NCBI RefSeq assembly: GCF_030272615.1
Contig: NC_081415.1
Coordinates: forward strand, 232,011,303 to 232,075,302
From: Cryptomeria japonica
Lineage: Eukaryota; Streptophyta; Pinopsida; Cupressales; Cupressaceae
DNA length: 64,000 nt
Reading direction: 5' to 3'
Part shown: positions 1-11,700 of the stretch, piece after piece
How positions within the stretch are numbered: position 1 is the first letter of the stretch
How the letters are laid out: every line of letters begins with the position of its first letter
Program-made: the position numbers and the translations under genes
Notes under the pieces: model-generated
Told to the model about the DNA's origin: nothing
Database searches by the model: none
The model's input: the letters and a program-made list of their open reading frames with translations, nothing else

Positions 1-159
1 ATGTTGTCTCTATTATTTCTCTTTGTTTCATTATTACTTGTTTACCGGTACATTAATTTAAGTTACAAAGTTGTAAATAAGTTCAAATATTCCATTAACC
101 GGTTAGACATTGATTCACCCCCCCTCTCAGTGCCTTTGGGACTGTCATTGCATCTAACA
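1..159 (+). repeat. 5' LTR of element 1, 3' portion only
   Basis: Matches 8632-8790 closely and ends in CATCTAACA just before the primer binding site. It contains the block GATTCACCCCCCCTCTCAG at 112-130, also found near the ends of the Copia LTRs in this window. Roughly 690 bases of the LTR lie upstream of the window, judging from the 3' copy. Confidence 0.85.
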
Positions 160-161
160 AT

Positions 162-173
162 TGGTATCAGAGC
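162..173 (+). other. Primer binding site of element 1
   Basis: TGGTATCAGAGC lies two bases after the LTR end. This is the usual plant retrotransposon site complementary to the 3' end of initiator methionine tRNA. Confidence 0.85.
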
Positions 174-316
174 CTGGTCCTCTATTTGCAAAAGCCTAAC
201 AGCTTGAGGAAGATTATGAAACCAGTACTGATGGAGAATTTGAGAAAATAGCTAGAAGGAGCTCTTCAAGATTTTGATGCAGAAAAATTGAAGAATATCA
301 AACTTGAAGATGATCT

Positions 317-3170
317 TGTTAACACATATTTTTACAAAATATTTTGTGCTATATATGGATGCCTTTTTTCCTATCATATGAGCATTTACTGCTGGTGTCT
401 TATATGCAAGAGCATAACTAAAGAAAATGAAGTTGTCCAAAAGATCAAATGCCTCATGAATGGCATTGCATGTCCTCTGAGCCTGTGTAGATGGAGTAGT
501 AGACCAGACATTAGAAGCTTCCAAGCAAAGGCAATGGGCAGGTGTTAAGCCTAAATCATCCTTGCCGTGAGCTAGAGGGGGTCACATGGTTGCAGATACA
601 GAAAAGGGCCAGAGAACTTTCCAAGTAGTTTCAGTCACCAGGCATAGACCATTTATCCCACATTGGCTGTGTAGAGGGAGTTTTATATATTTAAATATAA
701 GGCTACATGTATACTTAGTGTCAAGAGCTAGAAGGCTCTTGGCAATTGCTAGCTCAATTTTGGTGGGCCCCCCATGTGCACACGCATCTCAAAGCACCCA
801 AATGTTATAGCAGAAGGACAAATTAAGGATCGAGCAATTTGGGCAGATCGGACGATGGGAAGATTTGATGACTGTCGCTAGACCGCAAGATAGAGATGCA
901 CGTTCGTTTATCCCCATGACTTAGTGACAAAGCACGTGTGGAAAAGGGGAGGTTAATGAGCATGCAAGTTCAAGATTGATCCAAGGGCAGTTGCTATACC
1001 GCGATAGGAAGTTGCATGACCTATATCCCCCACGACATAGTGACTGGCAAGGTGGCAGATGAGGTGTCATCCTGGTGGATTTGCATTCGAATTAGGATGT
1101 GCAACATGGCGGAGCACAAAAGAAGAACCTAGGTCCATGTGGTGGGTAGGTGGATCCATGGGTGAACCAAAGAGTGACACGCAACATGGATGGATAAAGA
1201 GAAGAGAGATTTGCTCAAGCAAGGTTAAAGGTCGAGTAGATCAGGAAGATCAGACGATCGATCGAGTTGATCTAATGGTGGTCGCTATACCACGATCAGA
1301 ATATGTGCAATGTTTATTCACTGCGACATGGCGACCGAGTAGTAGGGCCCCCACTAATGAAGCAGTTTGGAGGAGATAATGTGCAAGCAAGTTGGAAAAG
1401 ATCTAACATCTGTCAATGATCCGCTATGTAGAGATGCACGATGAATATCCATCACGGCTAGGCGACAAGGGAGAGCTTCATTCTGGTGGTTAGTGAGGTC
1501 ATGCTAAGATGGCAGGACAAAGACCCTGGAGCCAATCCCGAGGTGACACGTGGTGGGTCTGGTCAAAATGAGTTAGTAGCTGAAGTGGTAGTCATGTGGC
1601 ATGTCATCAAAAAATGACTTATCGAACAAACCTAAGCTGCGATGGATCTCTAAAAGGACTCACCGAAAGAAGCAGTTTCATCGACATGAAGTTAATTGAA
1701 GAAATCAGAAGTGGTCCCATTGAAAATAAAAGGTATCGATGAAACTACAGAATTGATAGGACCTGAGAACAACTCGCCGAGGGAGGAAATTTGACCGAAA
1801 GAATAATAAAAGGGAAGTATTTCTTATCGTATCACACTCCTTTACATTATTATTTGAAAGTGCATTAAAGATGAATTTTATGTGTTATCCTGAATAAATT
1901 GCCTTGAATATATATTTTAGGGTAAGGTATTATTTTATATGAACGGATGCTATGTTTGCAAAATATTTTTTAAAGGGAAATACTTTGGTTTTAATGAATT
2001 ATTTTAAACACATTTTCAAACTAAAAGCTAAGGTGGAATATATTTTAAATTTTAAATCAAGGAATTTGATTGGCTTATCTTGTGTGCAGGAGATAATGAG
2101 AAGATGATGAATATTTGCTGAGGAATTTTATCGAGGCGAAGAATAGAAGACACATTATTAAAGCATCATTTAGTATTTTTTAGGGTTCTCAATTGTAATT
2201 ATTTATTAAACCAAAGGGTGTGTCCTTTGGAGGGAAACTGTCTGTAACTCCCTTTTGTGTATGAAAGGTTATGTCCTTTCATATATGCCTTTTGATTCAC
2301 ATACTTATAGGGAGTCATTTTTGTATGTAATAGGGGAAAGGGTCATAAGAACAAGATATTGTTGTAAGGATTGAATATCATTTTGTATTAGAGAAGTCTA
2401 TAGGAAGAAGAAGCATCATTTTGTGCAAGCAATTTGTAATGGAGTATCTGCAAGTGCAGCTTATGTATGCAATTATTTCCTGAAGATTAATATACAAGGT
2501 TCATTGTTTCTTTTTCCAAATATTGTGTACACTTTTGTGTTGATGATTATCTTTTTCCTCTTGATACATCTATTTATAGATTTGCTATGATGTGAATCAC
2601 ATGCCGTTGCATTTAAGTGAAAGATTGAGTTCTTACTATTTGTGTAACACATACTGAACCTTCATAGTTGATGAGAATTTGTCTCTTGAGTTGATAAGAT
2701 ATTTTGTCCACAAAGTGTCATACATATCCCAGGATATAGGCACTGGTCTGTTATTGATCTTTTAAGGTTTTGATCTATATGCATTCAAGGTCCTTGATAG
2801 AGAAACATTCTTCCCAAATCATACATAAATTGATCTATGTAGATCTCATTTAAGTCCTGAAAGCAATCTCATTTTCAAATATACATTCACAATCATTTCT
2901 TTTTAAAGCATTTAGTTAAAGCACATAATAAAGCATAGTTGCAGAATAATAATTTGCCAGTTGTGTAAACTTGCTAAAAGGTTTAAATCCACTATAAATA
3001 AGCTCTTTTGTGCTTGAGAGGAAGAGGCATACCCACCTAGGTTTAGTGGAGCCTAAAGTGTAGAGGGATTTGGTCTTTGACCATCCTCGTTCATTGGCCA
3101 AGGCTGATTGGACTACTTGAGGATTTGACAAGTCTTTTGGTTTTCCAATCTGTGGTTTTGGGCACCAACA
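317..3170 (+). mobile_element. Solo LTR of about 2.85 kb inserted in the gag of element 1
   Basis: The segment begins TGTTAACAC and ends CACCAACA, a TG...CA pair with inverted ends, and is flanked on both sides by GATCT (312-316 and 3171-3175). Removing it with one GATCT restores an uninterrupted gag reading frame across the junction, which independently supports the boundaries. No primer binding site, purine tract, gag or pol was found inside, so this looks like a solo LTR left by LTR-LTR recombination. Its length is large for an LTR. An alternative is a non-LTR-derived insertion with chance termini. The family is not recognised. Bases 828-1560 hold degenerate internal repeats; small ORFs inside (for example 1059-1379) have no recognisable domain. 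Confidence 0.75.
828..1560 (+). repeat. Degenerate internal repeats within the solo LTR
   Basis: Four loosely similar blocks start near 828, 971, 1224 and 1392. Shared words include GTCGCTA or GTTGCTATACC followed by a CGATAG/CGATCAG-like word, a GTGCA/GATGCA stretch, then a GACATAGTGAC or GACATGGCGAC-like word. The blocks are richer in GC than their surroundings. Function unknown. Confidence 0.45.
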
Positions 3171-4504
3171 GATCTAAGGAGTGCTAAGGAATTCATTAAA
3201 GGACTTCAAGAGAACTTAGTTATAGCACAAAACAAGAGGAAATAACTTCATGACCAAATGCAGAAACATGATGATGAAAAGGAAACTATTAGTGATATTG
3301 CAGAGAAGCTGAGACAAGAGAACAATAATATGAGGAATGAAATGCAAGATTTAACCATGAGGCTATGTAAGGATATTGAAGACATGAAAAATAATGAAGA
3401 AGACTTGACTAGGAGACTTAATGATGGAGCAAATGAAAATATGAGACTTTGTCATGAGAATGATATGCTAAAGACAGACCTGATTCACATGGAACATGAT
3501 AAAGGGGAGCTTAGGAGACAAATTGGCATTCTAGAAAATGAGTTGATCACTGCAAACAAACACAAAGACAAATTCAAGAAAAGTTTAGAAAGGCTTGATG
3601 ACATGCTGAAAAGACAAAAACCTGATGGAGATACAATTGGACTTGGATTTGAACATGGAGAAAGTTACAGGACTACAAATAATCAAGATCATAGAAAACC
3701 GGTAAGACAACCTAATGCTTATAAATTTAATGGGAAATGTTTTAATTGCAACAAATTTTGTCATAGGGCAAATTAGTGCAGATTTAGAAATAATCAGAAT
3801 ACAAACTTACCCACCAGTCAATGTTCCAAATACAATAAAATTGGTCACAATTGAGAAAATTGTAGAATGAATATGAAATACTATGTTTGTGGTAGATTTG
3901 GACATTTATCTAATCAATGGAGAACACAAACCGGTCAAGGATATGGAAAAGATATTTAGAGGAATAATGTAACTTGTTATGCATGTAACAAGATTGGGTG
4001 TATTGCAAAATTTTGTAGAAGCAAGACTATACCGACAAACAATAAAGGATCTAATGAGAAAGGAAAAGAAAAGGTAAATGAAATAAAGCAAGAATTTCAA
4101 AACAATGGATTAAGAAGGGAGATCAAAGAGTTAATGAATTTGTCTCAGCATCGGTTGAACAGAGTAATCCTCCACCGCTAGGAGATTCTTCATCTAACTA
4201 AGGAATAATCCTTAGGGGGAATGGCAGAAAGTTGAAAATCATGCATTCTACCCTTGGTTGATGATAAGAAGACACATTTCTTCTTTACCGACAGATATGT
4301 TAAGATTTCACTTAACTGACAAGCATTTAATGTGGTTTTAGAAGAACTTTTTGGTTATAAAGCACCAGAAACCCCTCATTTCAAACCACCAAGAATCCAA
4401 GAATTCGAAGAGTGCAAAGAGAGGGCAAAGGCATCCTAAGGCGAAGCAGCAAGGTGTTTTTCAGGCATTCAAAGATTTCAAGTAAGAGGTATTTATCTTT
4501 CGAA

Positions 4505-7500
4505 ATGACATCTTCATCTTCTATACCCGAGTTTATTGCAAACCCTACTGTGGTAGAGAATATTAAGCGTCGTAGACCCATATTTAAAGTCATCCCTGAA
4601 ATTGCCAAACAAGATGATTCTATCGGAGCCTTCTCTAAAATTCCGAAGGGAGTTGTTTTTGCCGAAGACCCAAGGATTTACATTCACTACAACATAGAAA
4701 ATTTAGGGTCTGATGATTTGAAGAACATATACAAGGTTTGGTTAAACCGGAGCATAAGATTGTAGGAGACTTAGGATTTGTTGAAATTCTGAACATACCT
4801 GAATTTTTGAATGAGGTAGTATGTCTTGTACTAAGAAGAGTTCATGGGGAGTTTATGTGGATAGAATCTATTTTTAAAATCACTAAAGAAGCAATCAAAG
4901 CAGTTACTGGTTTACCCTCAACTGGTACTAGGCCCGACAAAAAGAATAAGATACCAAACAAGGGTGTTATGGACCTAACTCGAGCCACATCCGACAACAG
5001 ATCTCTTAGGGTTAATGACATTACTGATGCAAATGTGAGATATGTGAGAATGGTACTTGGCTATAGAGTAACTCATGCAAACAGATTAAATTTTGTTTCT
5101 AGCTTATGTATTCATAGTGCATATGAGATGGTTAAGAGCAATGCTAAAATTGATATCTGTGAATGGCTTAAGGATGAACTGATAGATAACCTGAAAAAGA
5201 TTAAATGTGACAAGAAGGGGACATTCCATTTTGGCAACCTACTTGTGTGTTTGATGCTTTACTTCACCAAAGAGATACCCGACATTGGTCATAAGAAATT
5301 TGGATATGACATCCTGGTAGGCAAAAAAATCATGGAAGCTATTACTAGTATGGGCTCTAAAAGTGACAACATTATAGCAGACTACTTCAAAAACTTCCAA
5401 ACTAAGATTAAGGCTAGAGAAAGGATACCATAAAGCATTGTAGATAAATATGACAAGCAAATATGTTTTGTAATCAAACATGATGAAACATAGATGGAAG
5501 TTGTTACTCCTAGAACTATTTGGATAATAGAAATGGGTTATGAAGTTGATCTAAATATTCTTGAAGAATATGCTAAAACACTTCTTGATGCACCTAAGGA
5601 ACCATCTAAAGAAATTTTTGGTAATGCCGAGACCATTGAGAGTGTTGTTTCGATGTAGAAGCAGAGAAAAAGAAGAGAAAATTTCATCTGAGATGCATCC
5701 AAGATGGCTAAGGAAGTCAAGGAAACTGTGATGAACTTGAGTGGTATTTCTGCCAGTGAACTAGAAGGACTGGAACCGGTAGCCCATGTTTCACCGGTTG
5801 TCACTTCTTCGGATACAAACAGTGGAAAAACAACTGAGTTCAAAAGAGTAGACAGGAAGAAGAGAAAACCTTCACCGGTACCTTCTCCTTATCCTAAAAA
5901 GACAAGGACATTAAGGAAGAAGCTAACACCAAAGAAGAAACAACCTAAGGCACTGGACACCCTTACACCGGAGGAACTGGTAAATGAAATAACACAAGAA
6001 GGTAATAAATGTTATCATTCATTCAAGGATTCTGATAAGGACATAATAGAGGAGAGCATCATTTTGTATCTTGACATCTACAAGAAGGCTTTGATTGAGG
6101 TTGTAGATGATCTACCTAATGACTTGTATATAAGATTAGAGGCTAAAAGGATGTTGGTTATGGAACTAGATAAAAAGTTAAAGGTTGAAGCATTGTTGGT
6201 TGTTCACCTCGTTAATTCTAGGGAAGAAATTGATGAACTAATTTCTGAAGCAAATTGGTCAATTTTTGTGAGTGGACACTGATAGGTTAGCCTAATGGCT
6301 AGGAGAGTAAAATAAATTGCTAATGAAACTGTAGACAAATGGGACATATTTTTTGTTGAAAAAGAAAAGAAAGAGGAAAGGGAGAGACAAAAAATGGATA
6401 AATCTTTTGTGAAGGTATACCAAAAGGACAAAGGTAAAAGTGAAATTGATAGTATATCTTTTATAAAGGTCACAGATAACCTTCCTCCACTAGCATAGGA
6501 TACTCTCCCAATAACTTAAGATACACCGGTACATACAAATAGTCAACCAGATAAGGAGACTGAAGAAGTAACACATGATGAAACTAACCTGGATTCTAAA
6601 ATTCTTTTCACTATGAATGTTGATACACAAGATTTTAATATTGTTGTGGATAAGGATACCTCAGAAGTTAAGGTAGTTGATGCTAAGAATAGCGAGATCT
6701 CTGAGTCATTGACACACACTGTTGACTCTCAGAACACTGAGATACTGGCAAAAGATAAGAAACCGGAGATTGAGAAACCAACAGATGCAGAGGTACTTAC
6801 ACATACTGAAAAACCAGCAGAAGCAGAAGTAATAACACAAAGTAAGAAACTGACAGAAAATGTAAATAAAGAGGAAACAATTCATGAAAACAACGAGGAA
6901 ATTGTTAAGGCAATTGGTCAAAAATCAGTTGAAAAGAAAGTTATTGCTGAACCAAGCACATCCACTGGAGAATTTAGACCCACTAATGTAATAGATGTTC
7001 TTTTGGATTAAATTAAGAGGATGATAGATTGCAATGCCTCAGCATTTAAGGCTATTGATGCCACATTACCTATTTTGCAGATGATTGCACCGACCTGTAA
7101 GATAGATCATATTGAGGACTCTTTAGGTAATTTGGACACATTGTCCAAATTTATTGCTTCAAATGTTCTAACCATAGATAAGGTAAATGAGGAAACTGTA
7201 AAGGAAAGAGTAGATAAAGAGAAAGGTGAATTCTTTGAGAAAACTATCAAAGACTGTATTGAGCACATGGATTCATTATTACCGGTACTTAACTCAACAA
7301 TTTTGGAATATAAGGAGCTGTATAGAGAAGCTTGCAAGCCTCACCACTTGATTGAAGACATTGATGAGGAAATTAAGAAGACTTAGAAGGAGATAGATGA
7401 CATTACAGATAACATGATAGGTTCTTTGGAACCTACCTCAGTTTTTGAACAGGAAATGGCACTCTATGAGGAAAAGTTAAAGAAACTTGAGAAAGAGAAA

Positions 7501-7695
7501 GCAAGGATAAGGTTAAAGGCTTGGGAACTAAAAATAAAACTTGGTCCAAGATTGGACAGTCTTATTACTCAGTGGGTTGAGCTATCAAAGGCAACAATTC
7601 AAGGAGAACGGTCACCGGAGCAACAAATGCACTATCTGACTAGCTTGATCCAACAAACGAAGACCATTATTTCTGACAATAACAAATTCATGTAG
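4505..7695 (+). pseudogene. Unrecognised long ORF of element 1, about 1,060 codons, decayed
   Basis: One reading frame can be followed from an ATG near 4505 to 7695, with one frameshift near 4740-4765 and in-frame stops at about 5431, 5491, 5656, 5689, 6283 and several later positions. The first third (to about 5430) is globular-looking, with the words FMWIESIFKITKEAI, RYVRMVLGYRVTHAN and LLVCLMLYFTKEIPDIG. The middle (about 5780-5970) is Lys/Pro/Arg-rich and basic. The rest is acidic, with repeated Glu/Lys/Thr stretches (6613-7010) and a probable coiled coil (7414-7690). I do not recognise a family, and there is no catalytic motif of pol. It lies on the element's coding strand between gag and the 3' LTR, so it is an extra ORF of a non-autonomous element or a captured host gene. 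Confidence 0.65.
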
Positions 7696-7930
7696 AGCCT
7701 GAATCTAATTTTGGCGGACATTTTTCAACTTGTACATAACCGGTTACAGGCTATGAGGTAGAACTCTTGTATTCTTTGATTTTTTTAACATCCTTTGCCA
7801 TTGATATCAATGGGGGAGTAGTATGGAGAAAAATAAATGCACAAGAGGAGATCACTTGCTCATGGGGAGCACTTCTTTTGGATTTGGATAACAGTTTGGG
7901 ATTTTTCTCATGAGTGTTGTCATCAATACC

Positions 7931-7942
7931 AAAGGGGGAGAT
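7931..7942 (+). other. Polypurine tract of element 1
   Basis: AAAGGGGGAGAT directly precedes the inferred LTR start TGATGGC, as expected for the plus-strand primer. A similar tract with GGGGGAG occurs upstream at about 7812. Confidence 0.7.
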
Positions 7943-8790
7943 TGATGGCATTCTACACTCAATGAGATTGGTCAATGTTGTCATTGATGGCAACCAACTG
8001 GTAACAGGTTGTACAGGTTCACCGACAAGCACATTTATTGGCACCGACAGGCACAACAAAGGTCACTCATCGACATCCAGATTACACAGGCAATGAAGTA
8101 TACCGATATCCAGGCTAACATGAGACAAGTTTTGTTTATGTGAATTATATTGTAATGCAATTAATAATTTGTAAGCTGACATGATGCATTGTAAAGACTC
8201 ATATATGTATGAGATCTTATAAGTCATTTTTAAAAGAAGCATAGAGAGGAAATTATGTAATGGTAGTATGTAGATGATAGCAAAAATATTTTGAAACAAG
8301 AAAGATAGGTTATGTGAGTGAATATCATTCATCGACAAGGTTTTGGTTAAGGTTTCTAACATATCTTAAACTGATACTGAATCAAGCATTGCAGATGTTA
8401 TTTTGAACAGTATATTGTATTGGATTTAATTATCCATTTTGTAGTCAGTGAGAATCTTCTATTGAGCAGTGAGCTCTAGGCTATTGGCCTTCCTGCATGT
8501 GTAGGCCCATATTGTAAGTAATATTTATTCATATTGGCTAGTGAGTAAATATTGTGGGTCACAAATCCCACCGAGGTTTTTCCTTTATCGGGTTTCCTCG
8601 CCAAAATATCTTGTGTTATGGTGTGAATTTATGTTGTCTTTGTTATTTCTCTTTGCTGCATTATTACTTGTTTACCAGTACATTAATTTAAGTTACAAAG
8701 TTGTAAATAAGTTCAAATATTCCATTAACCGGTTAGGAATTGATTCACCCCACCCTCTTAGTGTCTTTGGGACTATCATTGCATCTAACA
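7943..8790 (+). repeat. 3' LTR of element 1
   Basis: About 848 bases, starting TGATGGC after the purine tract and ending CATCTAACA. Its last 159 bases match the window start. It carries the block GAGGTTTTTCC...GGGTTTCC near 8573-8600 and the ATTCACCCC block near 8742, both shared with Copia LTRs in the window. The start is inferred from the purine tract because the 5' copy is not visible. Confidence 0.75.
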
Positions 8791-11700
8791 TTCATGTTGC
8801 ATTATAGTTAATGCATATGAGTAATGGTAGATTAATATGTTGCATTAGTGGTGCACGAGCACCCAAAGACACAAATGAAGCCTAAAAGAGTCTAATATCA
8901 CCCATGAGGTGAAAATTATCATATGTAATAGGTTGATAGGGTTGTGAGTCAATAAGATCCAATTGATGTAAGGCATTGTCATGGTTGCATTTTATAAGCC
9001 ACCATGGAGAAATGACCATGTGGGTCAGTAGGAGTCTAGGCATGAGTCATAAAAATAAATATTGGTCTTAAAAACATCAAACTGATCTTTGGAATAGGTC
9101 GAATACACCTTGGAGTCACCAAATTTGAAAAGTGCAAGTTGACAACTTTTGTTGTCATTGCAAAATATTATAAAAAGGGGTAACTAATCCTCCAATGGTT
9201 CCAAAGTTTGAAAAGTGGTTGGAAACCATTAGGGAGGCTATATTATGCCCACTTGGATTGATTCTAGGGTCGTTGTTGAAATTAATAATGTTTTGGAGTT
9301 TGGAGCAATACAATATATTTGGAGTTTCCTGAAATTCTGTGTGTTTGAGGATCTTTTCTGACTGGTGTGGATTGGTGGATGCCTGAAACCAATTGGATGA
9401 GTTAGGGAAGTCTCTTACCTTTCATTTGAATCAAGTTTGAGGTCTTGTAACAATCAGGTTGTAGAGATCCATAAAAAACTAATCGGATTGGTCACAAACC
9501 TTGCCGACACCTAGGGTTTCACTGTAAAGATGCCCTTAATCTGACATTTTCACTAGAGGACCAAACAACCTATGGGAAAATGTTAGAGGGGAAATTGTAC
9601 CATAATATTTTTTTGTTTGTTTGCAGGGAGGCTCCAAGACCGAAGAGATTGAATTGACCCTAGGCGGGCATCTCTATGTGACCGCCTGAACTGAAGAAGT
9701 GAAAATCACTTGCAGTAGACAAATAAGATGGGATCAAATCTTGAAACCTTGGATTTGGTGGTTTGAAACCTTATCCCACCTTGCATAAGTGTTGGTTTAG
9801 TCGGGGGATTAATGCAAGGGGTACTTGCCTTATAAATTAGGTCTGGAAGGACAATAAGGATATAGACCCTTCAAACTTGTGGTTAGAGTCTAAGCCTTTG
9901 GGGAATTGTGTAACTTGATAAAGGATATCTGAATCTTCCCTTATTCTATGTTTTCCTTTGGAATTTTATTAAGTTGTGTGTGGATAACTCAATCAGTAGG
10001 GTTACTAGTCTACCAATAGGGCTACTAGACAAATAAGACAGTTGTGAGACAAGTACCCCCTAACCCATTTGATAGTCAGATCTTATGGGTGTTTTGTGTT
10101 GGATGGACCACCAATAGAAAAAATCCAATAGGATTCCATCCCATCGGTACCGGAAGATTGTCTACCATTCACACACGGGTAGAGTGCTTTCATCCCACTA
10201 GTATGAACCTGGTCACATAAATTGTTGTGTGAGTTGAGTATTTGGTAGGTGTGTTGTTTGAAACCTTGAACAAACAAAAGAACTTGATTTGGACATAGTA
10301 GTTGTGGGTGAGAGAAGGTTATCACCTAGCTGGTTGCCTGGCTTTGCATCAATTAGTAGATGTTTTAAAATTTTTTTACCTCTATTCGTATGTTAGATAT
10401 ATTTATTTCTCTAGGGTATTTTGGTGGGCATTACAATATAACAACCAAATCCATGTGTAGAAGGCTAGAAAAAATTATGAAATTTCAAATAAAAATCATC
10501 CAAAAAGATGTGAGAAATTGATCCTTGTGACAAATGATCATCTATAATAACTTTAGACAAGCCATGGCTTTGTCCATCAATAAATCTATTCTCTTTAGGA
10601 ATAAAAATGATTTTGGGTATTTTTTGGTAGGTGTAAAGCCAAATCAAGTCATTTATGAAAGCCTAACTCCACATTACACCAATGAAAGTTGTTTAAATTG
10701 CATGCCAAAACCACAATTAATACTTTTTGGAAAATAACAATTATGGCTCTAACAATTGTTAATACCTCTCTTGCATGTAAGGTCCTCTTGTCCGACCACA
10801 TGCCTTTCTAGGATATTTTGGTGAGTTGTAGTCAAGTTATTAAATGGGTAGGAGTGTCAGACTTTAGAGGCCAAAGAAAAATTCATACCTCATGCCTATG
10901 TTCAGAGTGTTAGACATGGAGGCAACTAGGAAGTGATGTCAAGAATGGAGGTAGAATGGAGAAAGTCTACAAGATGAACTTTGACAAAGGACAAAGCATT
11001 AAGATAAATTTATGATTGGTACTGAGATAAGAAAATGATGAAATTCTAACTTCAAAAGGTTTTATGAAGTAATAAATTAAATCTCAAGATTTTAGGGTGA
11101 TAGAAAATGAGTACTAGGAATAAGGGTTGGCCACAATTTTGACTTTGATAGACTTCGGATAAAATATTGAAGTAGGAGTTGGGGTTCAAGGGAGCATGGA
11201 ATAGGGAATTAGAGAAATTTATTGTCTACTCCTTTGGTTCAATAGACTTAGAAACTTTTGGAGCGTGAAAAGATTAAGTCAACAAGTAACTCTAAAAATG
11301 GATGATGTCAGAATCACACAAAGATGATGTCATGATATAAACATTATGCAAAGATGACATCAATTATGGATCAAGACACAACTTAGATAGAAGGGTGACA
11401 CAAAAATCAAGGAATCAAGGTGATGTGGTTTGTTGGAGTGGTATTCAAGATGGAAATTTTTGAAGGCTTAATGCTAAAAGGATTTAAGGGAAATTGTCAA
11501 ATTTAAAATTTGCAAAGAATCATGGAAGTGGTATGATGGCTAAGGGATACCCAAAACTTTGATGTTGAAAATGAATTATGATTTTGAAGTTTAAAAGAGA
11601 GTGAGATGATAGGACAACTAGGTCTAAAATCTTGACAAATAAAAGAATTAAATTTAATAATTTTCAAGGTTTAGAGATTGGGAAGGTGATAGGAGTGATA

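Larger units (their letters stand above)
216..4200 (+). pseudogene. gag-like protein of element 1, split by a solo LTR
   Basis: The reading frame opens at an ATG at 216, runs to 316, and resumes in the same frame at 3176 once the solo LTR and one copy of its GATCT duplication are removed. The middle part (about 3258-3690) is strongly charged and heptad-like, so probably coiled coil. From about 3735 to 4020 there are four zinc-knuckle-like units: CFNCNKFCHRAN, CSKYNKIGHN, YYVCGRFGHLSN and CYACNKIGCIAKFC. Several have lost a ligand, and stop codons fall between them. Nucleocapsid-like RNA binding is expected of the family. Stops at about 249, 3244, 3775 and 3853 show it is dead. No pol domain follows. 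Confidence 0.7.
1..8790 (+). mobile_element. Non-autonomous Copia-like LTR element, 5' end outside the window
   Basis: The first 159 bases are repeated, with few changes, at about 8632-8790, so they are the 3' part of a 5' LTR and the end of a 3' LTR. A Met-tRNA type primer binding site follows the first copy and a purine tract precedes the second. Between them lie a gag-like relic with coiled coil and zinc knuckles, and a long second ORF of unknown family. I found no protease, integrase, reverse transcriptase or RNase H. The element is therefore non-autonomous (LARD-like). Its LTR shares sequence blocks with the Copia elements further right, which makes those the likely source of enzymes. 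A large solo LTR interrupts its gag. Confidence 0.8.

Noticed and set aside
1059-1379. 106-codon ORF
   Set aside because: Lies in the degenerate repeat part of the solo LTR, with no recognisable domain.
10083-10325. 80-codon minus-strand ORF in the 8.8-15 kb spacer
   Set aside because: No domain, no splice context and no partner. Not above chance for this length.
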